64,000 bases of DNA from Toxonevra muliebris (GCA_963691655.1 CAVNUY010000004.1:496001-560000); one strand, 5' to 3'. Positions 12,501 to 27,162 are shown, counted from the stretch's first letter. A program made the numbers and translations. The notes: generated by a model not told the origin, from the sequence alone.

Positions 12501-13004
12501 GCCAATGCAACTAACTGTTGCTCCTGAATCTAGCAGACCTAACATTGGGATATTCATTATACGAATCGATGCGTATGGCCTAATGTCGCCAGGTTTACAT
12601 AAAATTGATGACAATATTGCATTGCGTTTGGAGTTTACTTTAGACCAAAAATTTCTAGCTCGTAAAGCGGAGCGAGATGTGTTAAAAATTTGTTCCCGTA
12701 TGGTTTTGTAATCACTTATTCGTTGATGCAAAGGTCGTATCGGATGTAAGTTTGTAATATCAGGTGGTTGTGTCACATTTGGTGGTTTAAGAATAGTTAT
12801 TTGTTTTGATATTGGAAATTTATTGGATTTTGTTTTGGACGCCTGCTGGTGTTGTTGCAGACATCCCTTTGCTTGTTTTCCTGCTTGTTGCAGTTTGGGC
12901 AATTTGGAAGGAAGAAGGCAATTAACCCACACCCATAACAAAATACGCGGCGAGGCTTTAAGCATTGTTTGTAAATATGTCCAGACTCGTCGCAATTCCA
13001 GCAC
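9543..13004 (-). pseudogene. gypsy-type Pol: protease, reverse transcriptase, RNase H, integrase (one internal stop)
   Basis: Open from 13004 to 9966 (1,012 codons), then TAA at 9966-9968, then open in the same frame to 9543. True Pol probably starts at the frameshift site near 12815, because the first 60 residues are the out-of-frame shadow of Gag. Protease: LLDSGATVSCIG at residues 157-168. Reverse transcriptase: LDLKDAFWQIPL, FGLCNAPQ and the catalytic YLDDLLLV. RNase H: QCDASQHGVGAVLAQ, TEQECLA and TDHASL. Integrase: an HHCC zinc module (CAHGGIAKT, CEVCKSTKH) and the DDE residues in YVDLIGPF, LVSDNGSQF and SSERVNRSI. The segment after the stop is the integrase C-terminus. A single nonsense change seems to be the only lesion in pol. 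Confidence 0.93.
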
Positions 13005-14399
13005 TTTCTATTAATCAAGTCATTTGTAACAGAGGTGCTAATTTCACTTGTATGTTCTTCTCCTATTTCTAAATGCTCAAGTTCTGATATATGTCTCTTG
13101 GAAACGTTCAGTGCTCTGTTAAAGTTGGTATGTGCGTTCTGTATATTCTCAAAAAAGTTTTCTCGACGACGACAAACACGGCGTAAATCGGAGAGTGATG
13201 TGATGTCAAGGTGTAGTATTTCAAGCCTAATTTCAGGACGTAAATTTCGTATAAGAGTTTCCACTAACTCTTGTTCAGTGAAAGGGGTATTCAATGCATC
13301 GCTTATCGACATGACACTTTCTTAAAAATTTTTCAAATGTCTCGTTGATTTTCTGCTTTCGATTGCGTATGGATTCTTTAATGTCATAGTCTGTACGATA
13401 GTCTTTGAAATGTCTACGTAACGCTTCGCAAATGTCAAACCAGTCTAACGAGCCCGTATGACGATGGTAACGCCAAAACCAGCTTTTGGCTTTGCCCTCA
13501 AAGAGTATATGTGCATTCTGACATAGCGCAGTAAAATCCCCACGAAGAGAGGAGACAGTTAAAGCGTTCGTACGGTATATGAAATCATTTACCGAAATGT
13601 TTTCTGGAGACCCATCAAATTTTAATTTCCAGTTTGAAATAGTTTTAGCGACTGACTCTCTTTCTGTTTGTTGTACTGGGGAGTTACTATTCTCTACTGA
13701 ATGTGGTTGTTGACTTTCTGATTGCTCACGATTTTCTTGACTATTTGGTTGAGAGTGTTGCTCGTTTCTATTTGGTTCAGCTCTAGTTCTGGAGTGATTA
13801 CTATTTGATTGTAAGCGATTTATATTTAAAGTTTGAAAATATTGCTCTAAAGAATTTGCAACTATTCTATCTAGTGAAGTTCTTATATCACGAACAGTAG
13901 ATTCTTGTTGACGCTGTACAGCAGTCTCTACAATATCTTGAATGTGACCTAAGTCTACATTTGTATGGTTCTGATTTGGTTTACGCGTATGAGAATTCCG
14001 CGTATTGCGACCACGACCTTTGGTGTTAGCAGATGATATGTACCTTAGTTCTAGGTTAGGACGATCTAAAAGATTAAGGTTTGCTGTTCGTGACCTCGTG
14101 TTGGGTCCTCTTGCTGGATTGAAACTTTTCGGTATAGCACCGGTTGCAATAGGATTCAATAATTCAGGATGTTGACCCTGCTCATTAAAACTTTTCAAAG
14201 ATTGAGTATCGCATAGTCGACGGCACAGTGGACACGTGTCATTATCTTGTAACCACAATGTAATACATGTACGATGAAAAACATGTAAACATGGAGTTGT
14301 AGTACTATTTGGTTCTATTATTTCTTCATTACAAATAGAACAAATATTTTCTGGATTAACCAGGTGATGCAAATTTTCTTCACTGTGACGAACTGTCAT
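12797..14399 (-). pseudogene. gypsy-type Gag with N-terminal RING-H2 finger (one frameshift)
   Basis: Starts at ATG 14399-14397 and is open to 13275; a second frame from about 13320 to 12797 completes it. Residues 20-59 form a RING-H2 finger: C20, C23, C37, H39, H42, C45, C56, C59, with the hydrophobic I22 and W49 usual in E2-binding RINGs and the ending TCPLCRR. A long Asn/Gln/Ser-rich linker follows (residues about 60-240). Then comes a capsid-like region (WKLKFDGSP, GKAKSWFWRY, LRRHFKDY), and in the second frame two zinc knuckles, CWNCDESGHIYKQC and CYGCGLIAFFLPNC. The frames meet near 13318, a one-base lesion in mid-capsid. A RING at the start of a gypsy Gag is unusual; ubiquitin-ligase activity is inference from the motif. 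Confidence 0.88.
12815..12821 (-). other. candidate -1 ribosomal frameshift site at the gag-pol junction
   Basis: On the minus strand the heptamer A AAT TTC is phased exactly as X XXY YYZ in the Gag frame (codons ATA AAT TTC). It lies six codons before the Gag stop at 12797-12799. A slip of -1 enters the frame that runs open through protease (KFPISKQI). This is the classical arrangement for making Gag-Pol. I did not find a convincing downstream pseudoknot by eye. Confidence 0.7.
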
Positions 14400-14885
14400 A
14401 TTTATTATTTAAAAAAACTAAAAAAAAAATTCTCAAAGAAAAATCTAAAACGTGTTGTCTTGCGAATGTGTGATTAACAGTGTTGATTTAGAAAATGAGA
14501 TCGAGTTGTCATCTCTCATCGCTGCCTTAATGATGTTATTAAGAGTAATAAAAAAAAGAGTAAAATTTATTTGTTTGTGAACAATTATTGCTTTTATTAT
14601 TCATGACGTCATCAATTTGCACAAATCAACTATGTCGTCATAAAAGTATATCAGCAATGTTAACATAATTCGAACTGAATAAAATACTGGTAGGGTACAT
14701 CGATACGATTGCAATGACACTCTATTCCTAAATATTTAAAACAATCAAAACAATGCTAAAAGAGAGTTTGTAAAAATTTTCAGGTTGGTTAGTTGAACGT
14801 CTAAGAAGCATTCACGACTAATTCCGACACCGTCCAAAATTTACTGAATTTTAAAAATATATTAGGTACCCACTTGAATTTGTGG

Positions 14886-14903
14886 GCCCCACGTTGGGCG
14901 CCA
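14886..14903 (-). other. primer-binding site, tRNA-Lys type
   Basis: The minus strand reads TGGCGCCCAACGTGGGGC, six bases from the 5' LTR at 14910. This is the primer site of many insect gypsy-group elements and is similar to the lysine-tRNA 3' end. It confirms the minus orientation. Confidence 0.85.
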
Positions 14904-14909
14904 TTTTAT

Positions 14910-16690
14910 TGTAATGACTACGTCACAGCTTCAAGTCAGGCTCCATTTTCTTGTAATAAAATAACCACCTAACCCTCTTCTGCGCTGCATACCAATCTAA
15001 GGTGTTTAGATAAGATTGGCTGTATATTCTTTGAAGTAGGGATAATTTGAGAGGGCGTGCATGCTAGCGGTTCCAGGTCTATGCTCTTCGGATATGGGTG
15101 GGGATCTTACTCAAATGATTACGCCATAACTAATATACATATGTAGATACAAAAAAAAAATATTCATGCACTGAATGTGTAATAAAACACGAAAATTTCA
15201 CAAACACTTGATTGACATACGAGTGATACCACTGACATGACCTACACCATGCTAAATGCAAGGTGTAGGGTGCCTAGGTATAACGCATGAATAAGACAAC
15301 GGAGTGTAACAACAACACGAGTGGAAACGTTAGGTGTTATTAAGTTTCCAGCTCTCTCCCGTCCCAACCTAATAATGAGAGCGCGATACACTCTCCCATC
15401 CCAACCAATGTATGCTAAACCAACACTATTCACATTCGCTTTAAATTTAATTCAATTTATTCATATTAACTTTAATGTTACATTAACCTACGTTTTATCA
15501 ATGACGTAAAGTAAGAGAGGCGAATATTCATTATTTTCTCATCTTGCTTACTCTTAATTATAGTCATTGATTTATATTTAATTTTAAATTTACAGGTAAT
15601 TTAGAACCCCTTAAAAATATTTGTGCAAAAAAAAGTAGTAGTATCTAAAAATAGTAGTATGTAAAAATAGTAATATATCAATTTAGGTATAGGTATTTAG
15701 TATAATAAGTAGTGTATGAAATTTAGGTAAATTTTATCAAAACAATTAATGAATTTAATATAAATAGAAATACAAGATTACTCACACAGGCGATATCCCT
15801 CGTTGTTTGCGCAAACAAGCTCGGTGATGTTGCTGTTGATTTGTAGGTGTTTCGACTTGCTAGTTTATAATTGTTTCAAATTATGTACACCAAATTTCCA
15901 CACTTATCAAAATTCAAGACTTATATTATTCTGATTACTGATTTTAAATACTACTGTACATAAAAATTATTATTTTCTTTCTTTTAAATTTAGTTATGAT
16001 TAAAAATTAATTTTAGTATAAAAAAAGAGTAACAAAAAAAAAGAAAATTGTTATGGTATGTCCGATTGTTTGGAGTATGGTGTATGTCTGTATCCACTCT
16101 CGACCAGCGCGTCTTAGCAATTAAGAAATTAATGCTTCGATGAAATGGTAAAAATTGCCTGAAGTCTTTGCAAATGAACGCTTGTCTAGAGGTATTGAAG
16201 ATGTTGAAATGAACGAAATTTTGAATGGAAATAGTTACCTAATCCTGCAGTTTTTAAGCTTAGTTTATGGCTCTTATGGCCAACTAGCTGGATTGGATAA
16301 TTGGTTGATGTGCTGTTTCTGGGTGATATTTAGCTTGATGATATGATTCCAAAAGTGAGTAAAATTGCTATTGCAATTTTATTTTAATATTTTTTCGGAA
16401 AATATATATATATTTCAGAACACTGACTATAGCAATTTAATTAGAGGTTAAAAAAAAACTGAACTGGTTCGTATGCTGGTCGGGAACGAATTGACCGATT
16501 GAATGGCGTTTCCGTCTTTCGAAAGTAGAACAGCGTGGTTTTTCTAAATTTAAAGTTCTGTGGAAATTAATCCGAAACACTATCATTCACAATAGTCAAA
16601 AGTTTTGATATTACCAGTATTTTATAGTTCACAATAGATATTCATACGATTTTGTTAAAATACTTTGTTGAGTCACCAAAATCCATTACA
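14910..16690 (-). repeat. 5' LTR of the gypsy-type element
   Basis: 1,781 bp, next to the primer site. The TGTAATG and CATTACA ends are inverted repeats. It is followed by the ATTT target duplication. Confidence 0.95.
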
Positions 16691-17155
16691 ATTTCCGGGT
16701 ACTTATTTGACAGAATGTATCAAAGACAAAAACAATATAAGATATCTATTATTAAATACACATCATGTATATTTTCTTATATATATTTTTTAACTATGAG
16801 CCAGAAACCTGCGCCGTGCGGCTTACATTCAACTTCGTGCCGCCGCTTTGTTTTTACTTGCTATTACTTGTGATTAATCGGCTAAGCCGTACTTGCTGTA
16901 CAAATGAACGACAAACTTCATAATATGAATTGAATAACATTAAACATATAAATTTGCTTATAATAGAATTGTTTAAAATATTATATTAGAGTATTTTTAT
17001 ATCACCCGCTGAAACGAAAGAAAATATCGGCTACCAGCCACCGTCTAAAAATCGTCAAACAGCCGATAAATAAAAATAGACGGCGCAAGCCTTTTGAGAC
17101 AACATGTTGGCCCGAAAAAGCAGAAATATAATATGATGGAATAAATGGTTTCGAA

Positions 17156-17831
17156 ATGCCAACAGCTCAATGGAGCGGAAATTCACAACAACCCATTCTT
17201 TCGCCACTCCACATCATGTTTGGTTTCATGAAGAGTTTCATTAGAGCGTTGAAAAATACGGCTAGCGCAATGAAATCATTACAAAGAGGGTTTTCGAAAT
17301 TGTCATTACAAAAAATCAGAGCGGGCGTATTCGTTGAACCTCAAATCCGCAAATTGTTCGACGATGCTGGATTACTGAATGTTTGAGTGAGTCAAAACGA
17401 GAAGCATGGGAAAAATTTTTTGAGAAATTATAAAAGTGACAATCATGCCCAACTCATCGACGTAATGTTGGAAAAATACAATGATAGTGATAAGTTTGAT
17501 TTACGATGAATTGAAAGTTGATTCCTTATTGAATTATTCAATTATAAATAAATTTAATTCCGAAAATTCAGGTGCGAATATGCCTCCCAAAATGCAATTT
17601 TTATTCAGCCATTTCGACTTCTTTTCAGCAAATCTGAGTGCAGAAAGTGACGAGCAGGCGAACGGTTCCACCAAGATATGGCTGAATATGGCTGAAATCG
17701 AAAGACGATATCAAAGTTTCAGGGATGAGGGCATGTTGGCAGACTACAGCTGGTTCTTGATCAGGGAAGACCCGACAGCGAAAAATTGCAAAAATTCAAG
17801 TGGCAGCTCATCATTTTCTACAGCAGAATGA
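17156..17831 (+). pseudogene. relic ORF of a transposon-associated insect protein family
   Basis: Two fragments in different frames: ILSPLHIMFGFMKSFIRAL and GVFVEPQIRKLF at 17156-17386, then MQFLFSHFDFFSANL, RRYQSFRDEGMLADYSWFL at about 17560-17790. I recognise a family common in arthropod genomes with PPLHIKLG-like, HSHLDFFP-like and MLADYCW-like blocks, usually found in transposons. I do not know its biochemical role. A frameshift near 17655 removes the DEHGERFHQD-like block, and another break lies near 17390-17560. The stop at 17831 is inside the right inverted arm of the host element. Confidence 0.6.
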
Positions 17832-18372
17832 ATTTTGAGAAAATATCGAGTTTTCGAGAATATTTCAGTTTTACTCTATCTCTGATTACTTTGTCATTTT
17901 TGTTTTGATTGCTATCGTTTTATGCTTAAAATGTAATGAAATGGTCTATCGATTAAAAAAATAAAACTTAAGATTTTGTGATTACTTTTTTTGAGAAAGA
18001 AAACTTAGCCCACGACCTATGTGAAAATTTCTCAAAAATCACACGGAAATTTAACTTTAAACTTCTATATCTCAGTCATTTATAATCCGATTTTAACAAA
18101 CATAGCAGCATACGACGCGTAATATAATTATAATTCCTATGATATACAACTTGGGTCGATACTATAGGTAAATAGATATTAGCCTGTAAGTAAAACTGTA
18201 ACCTGAAAAACCGTTATCATTTCTCAAAAACTTAGGCATAGAAAAAAAAGATTATCATTTTCGTGTTCAGCGTCCTCGATTTAGTTTAGAAAACATACTT
18301 TGGTTCATGTATATATATATATATACATGTATATATATATATTTTTTTAAAGTGAAATTTTGTATTCCAGTG
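17798..18372 (+). repeat. right inverted arm of the CACTG element
   Basis: Imperfect inverted copy of 6918-7490. A short TA/CATG microsatellite (about 18308-18343) sits near the outer end and is absent from the left arm. The arm ends in TGTATTCCAGTG. Confidence 0.75.
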
Positions 18373-22067
<3,695 letters not shown>

Positions 22068-22091
22068 TAAATACCATAGATCGCATTAGAC

Positions 22092-22245
22092 GACACTGAA
22101 AGAGACGACGTTGGCGATTCTGTCCATTTATATGAACCCGATACGTTATATGAACGTATAAGGGTCCATATGAAAAAAACTCGACTTCCTAAGTCGACTC
22201 TTTTAGTGTCTGCTCATATATTTTATGATAAATACCCCGCGATAT
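22092..22245 (+). pseudogene. unrecognised coding-like fragment
   Basis: One frame is open for 51 codons with a protein-like composition (EPDTLYERIRVHMKKTRLPK, then HIFYDKYPAIC), and is cut by the inverted-repeat element at 22246. After that element the frame could resume as YLLVDTYGHVLVVQKI at about 22967-23015. I do not recognise a family. It is repeated at 27552-27705. Confidence 0.35.
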
Positions 22246-22968
22246 GTACCCAACAAAACATTCGGTCTTAAAATTGTACGTTTTTGAACCGTAAGACGTA
22301 TACTCACACATGTTTCCGCATCCAAAAGGGGACTGGAAACAGTACGTTTTATATATGAAGTGAAAATCCGCAAACGTACAGAAAAAACGGTATGAAAAAG
22401 CTCCTGGAAAAAACTAAAAAAAAGTACCATACAAAAGTACAAAAGGACGGCATTAAAACATGCAATTTGAACTGTATTCCAATGTATCATTTTCGAAGGT
22501 ACAAAAACATAAGTTATGCACATTAGATAAATGTACATTTTTCGCTACATAAAAGAAGCTGTTTCCAGTTCTAAATAACGTTGCGCTCTATATTTTTCTT
22601 TAATATTTTTTATTAATTTGTTTCATATACAAAATACATTTAAAAAATGTTTTAATTCAAGAATTATAAATATATTTTTAGTTTATATAATTAGTTCAAA
22701 TAGAAATGAACTTTTATTCAATAAAGAGGACAAAAGTATAAAAGAAATTCAGTACAATTTGCGGGTTCTCATTCTCTTTATTATTGATTATGCTTCCATG
22801 TTTCGAAGATACAGAAACATGTTGGTTTAATACTAGCAAAGTGGGTAATATCCGTTTCTTGGTTTGCAAGGAGATATAGAAACATACTGTTTTCATACCA
22901 GTAAAGCGGATGCGACCGTTTTTATGTACGTTTTGTCGGGAGTATACATTTCTTGGTTTGTTGGGTAC
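22246..22968. mobile_element. short inverted-repeat element (MITE-like), copy 1
   Basis: The ends are GTACCCAACAAA (22246-22257, from G at 22246) and TTTGTTGGGTAC (22957-22968), perfect inverted repeats. Subterminal words ACGTTTT/AAAACGT and GGTATGAAAA/TTTTCATACC also occur in opposite orientation. It interrupts the coding-like fragment before it. The target duplication is unclear because the end is palindromic (GTAC). ORFs inside look like chance. Confidence 0.6.
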
Positions 22969-23442
22969 CTACTCGTTGATACATACGGGCATGTATTAGT
23001 GGTTCAGAAAATCAAAGTCATTACGAAAAGTGCGTAGTTGTCTTATCAAGATTTCTCGGGAATCCTTGTAGATTCAGAATATGTGACTTTAATTACTTTG
23101 TTATTATTTTAAATTTCCGATGTTTTTTTGCATAGTTAAATTCGCCTTTTAATAACGAATTTAATGACATATTCACCGTCATTTTCGTTTTCGATCTACG
23201 TTTCCATTTCATGTTTACCTCTTTCTTTGTTATAGCTCATGATCCGACATAGTTGTTGGACATCGTATTCTCAGTATGTAACGTAGGCAGCGATATACGT
23301 AGTCTGTAGTTTTCTTGAGATGGTGGTGGTTCCTTTCCATTCATATTTACAGTAGATATTTAACAATAAATTCGAATAATCTCAGTTTGGTTCGAAGGGA
23401 TATTACATTTTAGTTCCACACAAAGACGCCACGGGCGAAAAT

Positions 23443-26400
23443 ATTTTTTTTTTTTTTTTTTTGGAACAGACAAAATAAGTATTCAAGAATACAGCACTCA
23501 GACAAGTTTTACGTCCATTATACTATATCCTGTATTCCCTTGTGCTATTCTTTAAATCTACCAGATTTATTAATAAATCTTAGCAGATCCTGCGGTGTTA
23601 GAGAGCTCAGGTGTTCGTCTCCCGACACTCCAGTACCAAATATGCTTACTCTGATCTGGCAGAAAGCGGGGCAGACACTAAGAAAGTGGTCCGCCGTCTC
23701 TTCACATTTTTCCTCCAAACCACAGGAAGCACAGAAGGCACTAGCTCCTAGGCCAATCATATGCAAATGTTTGGCCCAAGAGAAATGACCTGTATATAAT
23801 CCCACCAGCTGCCCACAACTCTTTCTGTTAAGTGATAACAGAAAGTCTGTTAGACGCTTCGAGATAACAGGTATTATTTGGTATTTGTCTGTCTAAAGCC
23901 CTTCAAGTCCTCCCATTTACGATTGTGGGTCAAGTCAACCCACTCATTAATAGTGGTCTTGATGGCTGTAGACGACAAAGAGAGTACAGGTTCTGGGCCC
24001 AGGAAACCAGTTTTCGAACCCTTTCTGGCTAGAAGGTCAGCCGATTCATTTCCTGAAATTCCTGAGTGTCCATGAACCCATATCAACAGCAGGCTATTGT
24101 GTTTTCCAACACAATCAAGCCTGGATTTGCAATGCATAACCAGTTTAGACGTGGTTAGAGGATTAAGCCAGGATTTAAGCGCAGCCTGACTGTCACTAAA
24201 TACACAGATACTCCTTTCTCTCCAACCATTATCAATAACATGGTCCATTGCCTTGATGATTGCAAAAATTTCTGCTTGAAAAACAGAAGCATACAACCCA
24301 AGGGAACAGTGAAGGTGAACTCCATCATTTTCAATAAAGACCCCAGAACCCGAACCGAATTCTGTTCTGGACCCATCAGTGAAAATACGCTTACAATCAA
24401 CTCCCGGCCCAGGTCCCGGCAAAAACCAAGTTTGGGCCTCGGGAATTCGTATTGTATAGCGCTGTTTTAAAACTGGAATTGTTGGCATTGTATCGGATGG
24501 CATTGATAGAACTGTTAGGTCCATATCAGTACCTTCAATAATGTCACCAATATCCCAGCAAGTGTCATACCAATACCCATTGCGTTTAAGCCTACAGATG
24601 GCTTTGACAGCCTCTCCTTTAGCAAAAATATCAAAGGGTGGTAAGTTGAGCAAAGCAACACCAAGAGTCAATCATATTCAGGGCAGTTTGGGCTTTCCTA
24701 CAAACATACTAACCTCCATTGTTGAGGTATGTGAGCGAGAGCCAACGTGGAGATGAAGATCTTCTTCAAAACCGGTAGCAATTGCACCATACCCTTTCAG
24801 AGCAACTGGGAGTATACCACTCACCAGTTACGCTGCGAAACTGTCGAACTAACCCTCCCCGCTTCCGGAAAAGTGGGATGATGAACAACAGAGATCTGAT
24901 TGCCCGGAAAGTGAGATTACAGCATTAAGCTGAACATCTCACTTTTTGATTCCGTGAAAGTGCCATCAGATTTTTTGAGTGAACAGTTGGTTGGCTTGAC
25001 CCTTTTTGAGGATTTTCGCCAACCTAGCTGTTTCAGACATAGTTTCAATACCGCTGCAGAAATTTCTAAAGGAAGCCCTTTTCGAATCTCGAATTAGCTT
25101 TTTATACTCCTTCTGCTTTTGACGATATAGAACCCAGTGCTCATCAAGATTAGTCTTGAGAGCCCTGTTGATAAGTTTTCTCGCCTCAACCCGCAGGGCT
25201 TGCAACTCCTTTCTCCACCACGGAACAGGAATTTTAGCAAGAGGTTGGCGAGGGGGCAGGCACGCTCAAAGCTGGTCTGAAGAGCAGAGGTGAGATTTTC
25301 CACCGCTGCTTCCAGACCTCGCTCGTTGAGTAGTTTAGGGGGTAGAGCACAGCTTAATGAAGCCAGTTCTACTCTAAACTTTGCCCAATCCGCCTTTTTC
25401 GGATTTCTTATGAGCGTTAAAGGATTAACTTCAACACCATACTAAAACTCGATATATCTGTGGTCTGAAAGAGAGTCATCTCTAAGGACCTTCCAGTTTG
25501 AAATTTACTGCACTAACCTTTCATTAGAAAGAGTTAGGTCAATAACCTGCTGCCTAGTAGGTGTCACAAAAGTGGGCTGGTTCCCAACGTTTTGTATGTT
25601 CAACCCAGAAGACAGGATGTAGTTGAGAAGATGGGTCCCTCTTACGTTGCACTTGCTGCTGCCCCAGATAACATTCTGTGCATTAGCGTCACAACATAAT
25701 ATGAGCCCCAAATTCATCCTCTCACAATACTCCACAAATTCAACAACCATCGCTGGCGGTGGTGGTAAGCTTGCATCGTATGGAAAGTAGGCAGAAGCAA
25801 TCGCAAAATGTTTCCATTCTCGATTGTCTTGAAAACTCACCTTAGCAGCCACCATATCTTGGCCACAAAACTGACCAAGTTTGGTGATTGTAAGATTGTA
25901 AGATTCTCATCATATAGAATCGTGCGCCCCCTTAACTCACCAAGTCCACAGATGCGTCCTTTATGGACCCAAGGTTCTTAGATTGTTGTTATGTGAGGTA
26001 ATGTATGCAACATGGAAAGGCGCTTACATAGGAGTGCAGTAGCAGCCATGGAATGTTGCAAATTTATCTGGGTTACTGTAAGTCCACAGATAGGTTCCGC
26101 AATATTTGCCGAGTTAGAAGACCGGGGTAGCTTCGCGTTATCATTGCCGGCAGCAGTAGGCATCACAGAGGTGACGTTAATACTTCAGAAAGTGTTAGAG
26201 CCTCCCATCTGCGCGCCCACACTGCAAGAGATGGCAGCGCTAGCAGTATCGGTCTTCGTCCTCTTTACCTGAGCTCGCCTGAAGGAAGCGGCTTGGTTTC
26301 TCTGAGGAACCTCTGCATCGGTTGCTGTAACCTCAGCAGAGAGCACCCTCTTTGAAACGCTGGCCATAATTGGGTCTTCAGATCTTGATGTCCATTCAAT

Positions 26401-26480
26401 GCAATCCTGGACTATCAGATAACAACCGTGCAACAAATGTAACACCAGCAAAAGTACTGCTCGGCGAATATGCATAAAAG
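23443..26480 (-). mobile_element. non-LTR retrotransposon with RNase H, RT deleted, copy 1
   Basis: Minus-strand order: Gag remnant (about 26475-26185), AP endonuclease (26166-25505: QINLQHSMAATALL, EPWVHKGRICG, LILCCDANAQNVIWGSS, GTHLLNYILSSGL, VIDLTLS), post-endonuclease linker (25205-24966: YRQKQKEYKKLIRDSKRASF), then directly RNase H (24671-23874) with TDGSRTEFGSG, QAEIFAIIKA, FSDSQAALKSW and GHSGISGNESADLLARKG. A Cys-rich end follows (CASCGLEEKCEE..H..C). A poly-T run at 23443-23462 is its poly(A) tail. The reverse transcriptase that should sit between linker and RNase H is missing, so the copy is non-autonomous. The layout fits the I/R1/LOA group. Confidence 0.85.
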
Positions 26481-26559
26481 CTAGATTGAGTGTTATCGTG
26501 CCATAAAATATCCAAATAGATCAGACAAACAGAATTTTCTGGCGAGAAAACGTGCTCAT

Positions 26560-27110
26560 CTTCTTTATAATAATGTTTTGACTAAATTTAATAAATGTAT
26601 TATTATGAATGATGAAACATACGTAAAATTTGATCGAAAATAACTTCCAGATCAAACATTTTATATAACAACAAATCGTGGTAAAGTCCCCTCAAAATGG
26701 CTTGGCAAGAGATTTGCAGTTGTGTGTCAAATCTAAGCAATTGTGACATCATCTTCCACGGCATCTGATGTTTACATCAGCGAGTATCTTTCGAAACCAT
26801 TGTTGACTGTTATTCGTCACCACCGTTCGTCAATGAAGTTCTGGTCAGATTTAGCCAGGTGTCTCTACTGCAAGTCAACCATGGATTGGTGGACGTAGTG
26901 CCCAAATATATGAATCCACCCAATTGCCACAGCTTCAACCGAACAAAAAATACTGTACTATTACTCAATATAAGTTCAAAACAATGCTGTCATTATTAAA
27001 AACGTGGATTCAGTTTTAATTAAATGGAACCAAATACCAGCAAAAGTCACCAGGACTAATGTTCAACGGTTGATGAAGTCCATAATTTTTTGCACAACAA
27101 TGAATTTTAA
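26560..27110 (+). pseudogene. Tc1/mariner-type transposase relic, copy 1
   Basis: Decayed coding sequence with in-frame stops: NDETYVKFDRK (first catalytic Asp), GKVPSKWLGKRFAVVCQ, ISEYLSKPLLTVIRHHRSS, MKFWSDLARCLYCKSTMDWW (second Asp), then IKWNQIPAKVTRTNVQRLM. The spacing and words are those of Tc1/IS630 transposases. The N-terminal DNA-binding half is absent, so the copy is truncated and dead. Confidence 0.75.
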
Positions 27111-27162
27111 ATTTGTTATTGTTATTATATAGAAACACAATAAACATTTAATTATTTGATGT

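Larger units (their letters stand above)
7683..16690 (-). mobile_element. Ty3/gypsy-type LTR retrotransposon with RING-finger Gag
   Basis: A 9,008-bp element on the minus strand. It has two 1,781-bp LTRs (TGTAATG...CATTACA), a 4-bp target duplication ATTT (7679-7682 and 16691-16694), and a tRNA-Lys-type primer site next to the right LTR. Gag (14399 down to 12797) and Pol (down to 9543) overlap in different frames. I see only about seven substitutions or small gaps between the LTRs, so insertion is recent. The lesions noticed are one frameshift in gag and one stop in integrase. No envelope ORF lies between the pol end and the left LTR. It inserted into the CACTG element. Confidence 0.95.
6918..18372. 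mobile_element. old DNA transposon with CACTGGAATACA ends, split by the gypsy insertion
   Basis: The left end reads CACTGGAATACA (6918) and the right end TGTATTCCAGTG (ending 18372). The trinucleotide TTA borders both sides (6915-6917 and 18373-18375), a possible target duplication. The outer 500-plus bases on each side are imperfect inverted repeats of each other. Inside, a decayed ORF of a transposon-associated insect family lies at 17156-17831. CACTG termini with a 3-bp duplication recall EnSpm/CACTA-type elements, but the superfamily is an inference. The gypsy-type element at 7683-16690 inserted later. Without it the element would be about 2.4 kb. Confidence 0.65.

Noticed and set aside
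13275..14399. Host RING-finger gene captured next to a retrotransposon
   Set aside because: The RING is in one open frame with capsid sequence, lies between the primer site and pol, and starts just inside the element, so it is Gag.
22203..22538. 111-codon minus ORF, repeated at 27663-27998
   Set aside because: Duplicated by the tandem event, lies inside an inverted-repeat element, hydrophobic low-complexity text and no family resemblance.
23878..24756. Plus-strand ORFs opposite the RNase H and upstream region
   Set aside because: Shadows of the minus-strand non-LTR coding sequence.
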